Shown here piece after piece: positions 15,801-24,800 of a stretch of DNA of 64,000 bases (position 1 is the stretch's first letter; every line of letters starts with the position of its first letter). Under the pieces are notes generated by a model. It was not told the DNA's origin. It saw nothing but the letters and a program-made list of their open reading frames with translations, and searched no databases. Position numbers and translations under genes: made by a program. The DNA comes from Lumbricus rubellus (lineage: Eukaryota; Annelida; Clitellata; Crassiclitellata; Lumbricidae): contig OX243815.1 in assembly GCA_945859605.1 (NCBI GenBank), positions 36,279,551 to 36,343,550 of the forward strand. Direction: 5' to 3'.

Positions 15801-18800
15801 AGCATTGTAAGGAGACTGTACCAGTGTCCAACATATCTAATCAGCTCTCAAGTTCTATAATCAATCAACATGCCCCTGTAATATAATATATGTATGTGCG
15901 ATTGTGCACATACATATATATATATATATATATGCATAATTTATATATATATATATATATATACAATTTATATGACATACAGAAACATGTAGTATAAAAT
16001 TCATTCATACAACACATGTACAATTGTACATGCATATCTAGAACAGATGTGTGTAGAAATGTATTTAGTGCACAACACATCTCTTTTATTAATGACTAGG
16101 TCCTTAAACCAGATCCTGTCTACAACAGCATATCAATGAACCTTGAGATTGTCTGACTCAAAAGTAAAAGTCTACTACCCTTGAGATCCGTCGTCTCATT
16201 TCGAAGATATTTTATCCACAAGAATAGATTCCAACATGAAAGCAAACACCTCTGGACATAGACCATTATATCGGATCCCTTGCACGATCATGCAATGCTT
16301 TCATGTGCAGCATGCATGCAGGACCTGCTTCTGCCTAATTCTGCATAACCTTTGACTGGCATTGCTGCCTCTGCTCTTCATAGCCTCCGATGGCATAGTA
16401 GTCCACCAATGAACACACCATGGGTGTTTCACACCTACGTTCACACCTTAGATTCCATGTGAAGCTGAGAATTCAATGTCAAACCATGTGACACACATGT
16501 CAAACGAAGACTGGACATGTTGGATTGATGCTGCTGCATGCTACTATCCTTCTTTGATTCCACCAGACTGATCATGATCATCAACCCTAGCACCCTAATG
16601 AAGTGTTGATAGGGAATAAGTCGTCTCAATTGTATGATCACTTATAAAGTACTTCTCTCAACAAAAGGTTTTCAGAAGTGCTCCCAATGCGATCAAACCT
16701 GAGATGAATGGCAAGATTTGGGTAAAGAAATGAGAAAAAACTTCCAGAGTACAAGGTGGAGCGAACTGATGGTGGACATTAGACATGCATTCACATCAGC
16801 ACAATGTAATGTAATGTAGTTGAGCAACTGACATCATGTCCAAAATGCTCCATGGTACTCGCAAGTGAAAAATTGCTCCACCTGTATTAATATCTAAACC
16901 AGACTTTCAGAAGACCTTCACAGTCCACAATGATCAACAAGAAGCAGTTGAATAAATGGCAGAACTCTGAATAGACTGCAATCTGACATCATATTGGCCA
17001 ACCAAATGTTATGGTATCAAAAAGAATCTCTGTCACTGTCATCAATTATAGAACTATTCTTGTAGATTTAGTCATAGAAATGCACTGAATTGAACATCCT
17101 GTCTCTTCTAGTAATAACTTTTAGATTATTAAGTGACAAGCGATAAGCAAGAAATATAGAAATAGAAATTTTTAGCACCTAACACGGTAACACATATAGC
17201 CCAGAAGAAAATGCTGATCAGAAATAACCTAATCTCCATCATTGATTCAAAGGAATATCTCAAAACTCTAAGTGCTAAGCAATGAACGTATGCTTGTGTG
17301 AAGTGGGATTATCAACTAACTACAAAGAGAACAAGCTCTCTTTCTATATATATATCTCTCTCTCTGCTTGTCTTACATTGTCAGTCATTCAGCCAGTCCT
17401 ACTCCGTGTGTTGACCTCTGATATAATCACTGGAGTCAAATGAATTAAATATAACATCATGTGTGAATTTACAGTTCAGCATGGGAACACCATTTTCCTT
17501 TCTTTACAACCAACTGAAACTCAATAGATCTCAGTCTGTTCTCAAACTCCTTGAGACCGACTGAGTTCATGATATGATGAAATATCACAACAGGCTCTTA
17601 GAGGCACTACATCAAAGTCCAATATAAATAATACATACATATAATAGCCTAGCTTAACTCACACAAAAAAGAGTTTTAATAATTGGCACAGATCTGTCAC
17701 TAATTATAATTAATTTCAATACCCAAGCCTGATCTTATTTATATAAACTATAAATTTATGTGTTTAACAACCCTAGTGCTCAGCTAATATATGAAATTCC
17801 AGGACATGCATCATCAGGTATTTCAATGCAAACTTTGTGAGACGGTGGCAGAGCAATACCTGGAGAGACACCATTGGGAAGACATATATCAAATCTATAG
17901 AAGACAGATGCACAAAACTCGGTCCTGCACAGGAAACAACCTCGAGCTAATGAATATACAATTCTATCAACATAGCCAAACCACACACAGGAACTGAACA
18001 TCACCTGATGGAAAGACGCATAAAATTTATCATAACAAACAAACAACGAAGCTCAAATGTAACAAAGTTCTGAGGATAATTTGACAATTAAATTGGTTCA
18101 CATAGCAAACATTCTACCTCAACTCAGACGAGAGAATGTAGAAAGCCACAGCTCATCATGAATAGACAGACATGCACCACAGTATAAATAACTGGCAGCT
18201 TTTATCAAACAAATGATCTCTCATCTATCAAGTTCAAAGTAACTGCATCAACAAAATCCTTTGTGTGCTTTGCCAACAACAAACTCATTGGAAACATTGG
18301 GAAAATCGATTGGTCTGCTGTCTGGAATACTCTCTCCCACATAGCCCACCATTGCTACTCCACATCACCCACCATTGCTACTCCACATCACCCACCATTG
18401 CTACCCCACATCACCAAACATTCTGACTCCACATCGCCCACCATTGCTACTCCACATCACCCACCATTGCTACTCCACATCACCCACCATTGCTACTCCA
18501 CATCACCCACCATTGCTACTCCACATCGCCCACCATTGCTACTCCACATCACCCACCATTGCTACTCCACATCGCCCACCATTTCCCAGTTGCTACTCAA
18601 ACTGTGGCTCAGTATCGGTCAACAACAGATTAGAAACCAAACCGCAGAATGATAAACAGAATAAAAATTTTTATCGTGTTCACATAAAACGTTGAATTGC
18701 ATGTAATGTAAACCTAAACATGAGATAATGATGATTGGTGCTCAAGCATAATAAACAGTTTTCAATGTGTAACAGCAAATATAGAATCATAGATTGAATA

Positions 18801-21800
18801 TTCATGACATTAGGTTTTAATATTCGTAAATATTCGTGAATATTAAGATTTTTTAATATTCGTAAATATTCGTTAATTAAGGTAAACGATCGAAACCGCA
18901 ATGTTACTCGGCAGTAACAGTTTAAATTTCTGTATGTCTTTACAACATTCACTCGCATCCAGGGCAAGGCTGAATTAAAATATGCATTGCGCTTAATATG
19001 CTGAGATTGAAATAACTTTTGCTTGTAATCTGGCACTATTATTTTCTGCATTTATATTTATTCATCCTGCTACACTGATATAAAAACTAATTTACCAATA
19101 TACAGTTACTATTATAGGCACTTAAAGTTTATTTATAATTTAGCCTACTATTGCTGTTACTTGCCAACTGCCATCCGTCCCTCTTTTCAGTTGGGGAGGA
19201 TTGTCAGAAGTCAGACAAAGTGACTATCACTGACTATAACATTAAGTATTGAATGTGATATGAATGCTGCATGGCCACATTGACCAGACCCAGCACAGAC
19301 CTTGAAGTTTTTAAGAATAAATCTATTAAAGTTATTGTCACTTACTGATAAAGCCTAGGCCTATGTGTAGGCTAACTCAATTTTTTTACAATTCATTCAG
19401 TAAAGGTTAAACATTTTCATAAATAACAAAATAAGAATTAAGAATTGCTTGAAAGAACAAGAATAAATAATTTTTGGAAAGAACATAGGGCCTAATATTT
19501 TACGAATATAATATTCGTTGGCAGTTTTAATATTCGTTAATATTCGTGAATATTTGAAAATCTTAATATTCATAATATTCGAATACTCAATCTATGCATA
19601 GAATAGCTGCTATGAACAGCAACAAAAAATTTAAAAATCGAAATTTTAATTAAACAAATCATGTGTAAAAGCTGCAGCTTAAAAGTATCAGTCCATGTTA
19701 TGAAGTACCAGTCAATGTTATGAAGTACCAGTCCATGTTATGAAGTACCAGTCCATGTTATGAAGTACCAGTCCATGTTCTGAAGTACCAGTCCATGTTC
19801 TGAAGTACCAGTCCATGTTATGAAGTACCAGTCCATGTTATGAAGTACCAGTCCATGTTATGAAGTACCAGTCCATGTTATGAAGTACCAGTCCATGTTA
19901 TGAAGTACCAGTCCATGTTATGAAGTACCAGTCCATGTTATGAAGTACCAGTCCATGTTATGAAGTACCAGTCCATGTTATGAAGTACCAGTCCATGTTA
20001 TGAAGTACCAGTCCATGTTATGAAGTACCAGTCCATGTTATGAAGTACCAGTCCATGTTATGAAGTACCAGTCCATGTTATGAAGTACCAGTCCATGTTA
20101 TGAAGTACCAGTCCATGTTATGAAGTACCAGTCCATGTTATGAAGTACCTACCAGTCCATGTTATGAAGTACCAGTCCATGTTATGAAGTACCAGTCCAT
20201 GTTATGAAGTACCAGTCCATGTTATGAAGTACCTACCAGTCCATGTTATGAAGTACCAGTCCATGTTATGGCTGGTAAAATGATCAAACGTCGGCACAAT
20301 GATCAGTAAGTCTGAGTGGCATTGACCTCTACCCAGCCATTACACAAATGCACCTTTCATCATCATCATCATCATGCTGATAAAAATTGGTTCACATATT
20401 AAATAGATGAGGTTCACTTCAAATCTCACATGTATGCCTCAAGTCCACTTTATTTTATGTGCACATGTCCTGGTTTCTAGCAAACTGGAGCACTGAAAAT
20501 GACATAGTTGGCAGAAGCTAAAATTGTACAAATTACTAGCTAGACCCATAATACCGGTACTTTGAAATCAACATCTCACACCCACGCTGGCTTGCCATTG
20601 AGCAAAGAATGCAGTTTCAAGTATGTCATAACAAGGTATTACAGCTAAATAAGCCAACCCCTACTCCTGGCTCACTTGCATACCAATACAATATTTGATC
20701 AAAGATTATTTTTGCTCTTGATCTGCCTGGCACACGAACAGTGAAAATTGCTCTCAATGGTCCTTGAAAAGCTTCAAGAAGTTAACTTCCCAATTTTGTG
20801 CCTTCTATATACTCCCTAATTTTATTTCTGGTCTCAACAGAAGACTAATCCATTTAATCTTGCTTATCCTCACCTTTCCTTCTCTCTCAACTAATTGCTA
20901 GGATTGTTCTATGTAAATTATTAGGTAAACTGTCAAACTGGTGCATCTTGCAGTGGTTCAGTAGGAACACATTCAACACACATTCTCATCAATTGCAAAG
21001 CCTTGTGCAGAGTATAGGTAGTGCAGTGTATAGTTGCCATTAGTTTTTTTATATTTGTTAATGATGTTGTTAATTACAACAGTTAATCAGACATGGATGC
21101 CAAGTTGTCTTAGGCTTCATCACGAATGCTGATGACCTCATTTTAGTACAAGCAGCTTACTGTGACCAATTCCTAAACAGTGCAATACATGTAACTTTCC
21201 AAGGAAAAGGAAACAAAGGTCTACCAAGACAAGGCTGAATTAGACAATATAAAAATGAAGACATCACATCAATTTAATCAACACTAAGGGGAAGAACAGA
21301 CCTGAGGACAATGGAGATCAAATATCTGTACCCACTATCCCCTCCAAAAAGCTGCAAAAATTGTTTAATTTAGTTTCTGATGTGTTGGTAGTATTTTCCA
21401 ATTCGTTGAAGTGAGAAGGAGTTAAGTTAGAGTTTATAATCTTCATGTTAGGCATGCATATATTATGACATCTGTCAAAAATCCTGAATCTTATCTTTCA
21501 CAGATGGGACAACTGTCCTCCTATAGATTCCATCTCTAGTTTTACATGTCCTTTTCTTTTCCTTATATATGTTACCACAAGTGAATGCAGACCAACTAAT
21601 ATATAAGTTACTTATACAGAAAAATTAGCTATAAATAACATTCATCAAAAATAACTATCAACAACAGCAAATGGTGATAAAAACAAAGAACTTTACTTGA
21701 TGACTAGCACTAAGAAAAGCAACCAACAGAACACCATGAAAACAGCAGAATACCCATTAACAGTGGCAACAACAGAAACACGGTTATACGTCAAATTATC

Positions 21801-24800
21801 TAGTCTAGACCACGGTGGCACCACGAAATAAAGCAACTTGTGCCGCAAATCTATTAACAAATTTCTATTGGTTTCTGCTTGCTCTGCTCAATGAAAGTAA
21901 CTTTCCTACAAAAGTAAAAGAGATTATGTATAATGCTTCAGTATTTAGAAGTACAAAAACCATTAAAAGAAATTATATCAATAATAATTTTTACAGGTAT
22001 ATCTGCACCTTTTAGATATGATAGGAATAAAAAAATAAAAGATGCACCACAGACTGCTGTCCAATCTGTCCTTTGAAGACAAACAATGCGGAACAAATGA
22101 AGACATGTAATCTGAGAATTTAATGCATGCATACAAATCAACTCAATGCAACACAGCTTGTCTTCTTAATCAGGTCGTGACAAGCTGTGACAAGCACACA
22201 TTGCTAGTGCTGAGAACTGGTCTGGAATGTCAGAACTGGTCAAACAGGCAATTACAGTAAACAGACTTTGCATCTAAACCTGGACTACCTCATATAACTT
22301 TTCAGTAGAATTGATAAACCACATCAAACACAATGCTCTAGTCACCAACAGAATTAAAAGTACAGACAGCTCTAAAGTTCATGTTTTGTGAGTTAAATAA
22401 ACATGATCTGATATTTCACATTCAATCATGACATTATCATTAAACTTGTTACTGACAATGCCATAGAATTTGTTGCATTTGCAATTCAATGACAACAAAG
22501 CTATAAAGCTATAAACCCAATAACTCTGACCAACAGTAATCCACAACTCTCATACCATCCATTTGCAAGCATTTGACTATCTGGGTTGGAAATAAAGGCA
22601 AAGGAATGACTTCCTGCTGAAGCTCTTTACTTGTGGTTCAACCTACAGGGATCTAGAAGGCGCCAAGTCTAGTCTTTTTAGTCATGGCTGACTGGGAGTG
22701 CTATTTGATGCTATTGAAAGGCCGCTTTAAAAATGTTCAGAACGAATGAATAAAATGAAAGAACACCTGACAAATATAGTAAGTTTCATATGTCCAGACA
22801 TAACATGCAGAAGATATGCGTAACCACATCAAGGTGCCTGGGTGTACTAGTCATAAACGCTGATCATCTTTACAAAATCCCTACTTAATAGGGCAAAGAA
22901 CTTACAAGTTTCACAGAAGAATTGCATGACAACAAAATTATATACAGAAACTTAAGTGCTTACACAATTTTGCAATTTTTACTTAATCAAATTGCTCTGA
23001 TTTTTTTAGCTACAGGTGCCTTTAGATAAGATTTTCACCTGCACTCCATTAGAATGAATTTCTTCAATTCATTTTGACCACATGATCATTTCTTAGCAGT
23101 AGGTGGCAGCACCATAGAAAATTAAACCCCAGCAGCCTGATCATAAATTTGACATGCAGTAGTTTCCTCATAAAATTTGAACGTGGCACCATTTATTGCC
23201 CGTACGCTGCAGCCCTAACAAAAATTTATAGGAAATACGTTCACTGTAATATATTACGGACAGTAACTCCGGAAACACAAAGAAAATGAATGAAGATGCA
23301 AAGAAACTGTTAATTGCCAGCCATGTAAAAAAAAGCATGGACAAGCCAGGCCAGGCTCAGAATCTGATCTCTCATTGCCAGCACAATGCCAATAGTGGAT
23401 ACATATTTGAAGTACGAGTAAAGTTAACAGTAAAGTTAACTCGTACCTCGTGGTGCTAACTGCTAGATCCTTGTGCTGAATCTTTACATTGTTATGATAA
23501 ACCTATAGTAGGCCGGAATTAAAATCAAAATTTATAAAGCTGGAACTAAATTGGTACAAGCCAATTTTTTTGGCAACGGGTTAAGTATGTTTTAGTTAAA
23601 CTCTCACAAAAATCCGCAGTGAACCCCCAATTAGCAAAATGTGAAATTTGAACTTAAATCTGGGACTAATTTTTTGGCGCGTTTAGACCTTGCGTAGTCT
23701 TTTCTGAGTAGGAGTTACTATGGCGTAAGAAGGCAGTTACAGTCTTTCGTTGCATGTTTATGTTGGCAACGTGCAATTTAATAGTATAATTTTGTGAAAT
23801 TTGGTGTTTAATTCGCGTTTAAAGTTAGTTCAGCTTTAGATTACGTAAAATTGTTAGGGATTGCTTCGATTTTATCGGGTAATTTAACCTGTTAACGTTG
23901 TGTAGCATTTTCGTAGCAATTTGTAATTGAGTTGAGCGATAATGGCGTATCGGGCAGATACAGCTGAGCTACGCGAGGATAAAATGCGTAATTTGCCGTT
24001 TTGTTACTAGTTCTTCGACTAGCGATTCTAACGTGACTGCATTTGTGCAAACAAGAGGAATGAATCCCTTCTCAGAAAGCTAGTATTCGGCGTGATGATA
24101 GCGCGATAACCAATACATGGCTAGACATCCAGGCATAGTTAGTGTTCATGAACGCTGCAGAATAGTGTATTATAGTGATCGATATTTGAACAGCATAAGC
24201 GTAAGCTGGTAGCGGTGAACCGGATTATTATTGAATTTTTATATAGCGCACTTTCACGGTAACCTACTCAGAAGCACTCCTCAGTCTAACAACGGCTAAA
24301 TAAGGCAGTTTTTAAGCGAGAAAGGATGTAACCTCTAGGCATAAGGCAGAATGAAACAGGGAGCCCACTCCAGGTTCTAAGACCAGCCACTGAGAAAGAG
24401 CGCTGGTACATTATAGTATAGTCCGTGAGCGAGGGGCCAAGAGCTCCGCTTGATCAGCTGATTGGAGGTCAGATCGCCACCGGACACCAGAGGTTGGACT
24501 GCAGAGCTCCTGCAGGTACATGAGAGACAGACCATCCATGCAGCCTAGGGACAGACTAATGCATAAACCCTATAGGTTATCCGATGTGCAATAGAAAGCC
24601 AAAGGAGGGAATTTCAATAGTCAAGACGAGAGACTACAAAGGCATGGACATCAGTGGCAGCAGCAGTAGGATACTGGGTAAGCGGATTGACGCTGCACCA
24701 AAACTATTGCGAGGCAGCATACGTGATGCACAGTTTGACCATGAAAAATATCGCCAGTATTCGTAACAGAAGTTTGCCTAAGCTGTGGATTCCGGCCCTA

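Noticed and set aside
18680..19051. 123-codon minus-strand frame
   Set aside because: It overlaps the end of a hAT-like element, has no domain, and is rich in repeats of 'NEYLRILK' coded by AT-rich element sequence.
19684..20269. Regular array resembling a CRISPR
   Set aside because: It is a contiguous 20-bp tandem repeat without spacers, in an animal intron. The same applies to the 18-, 23- and 45-bp arrays.
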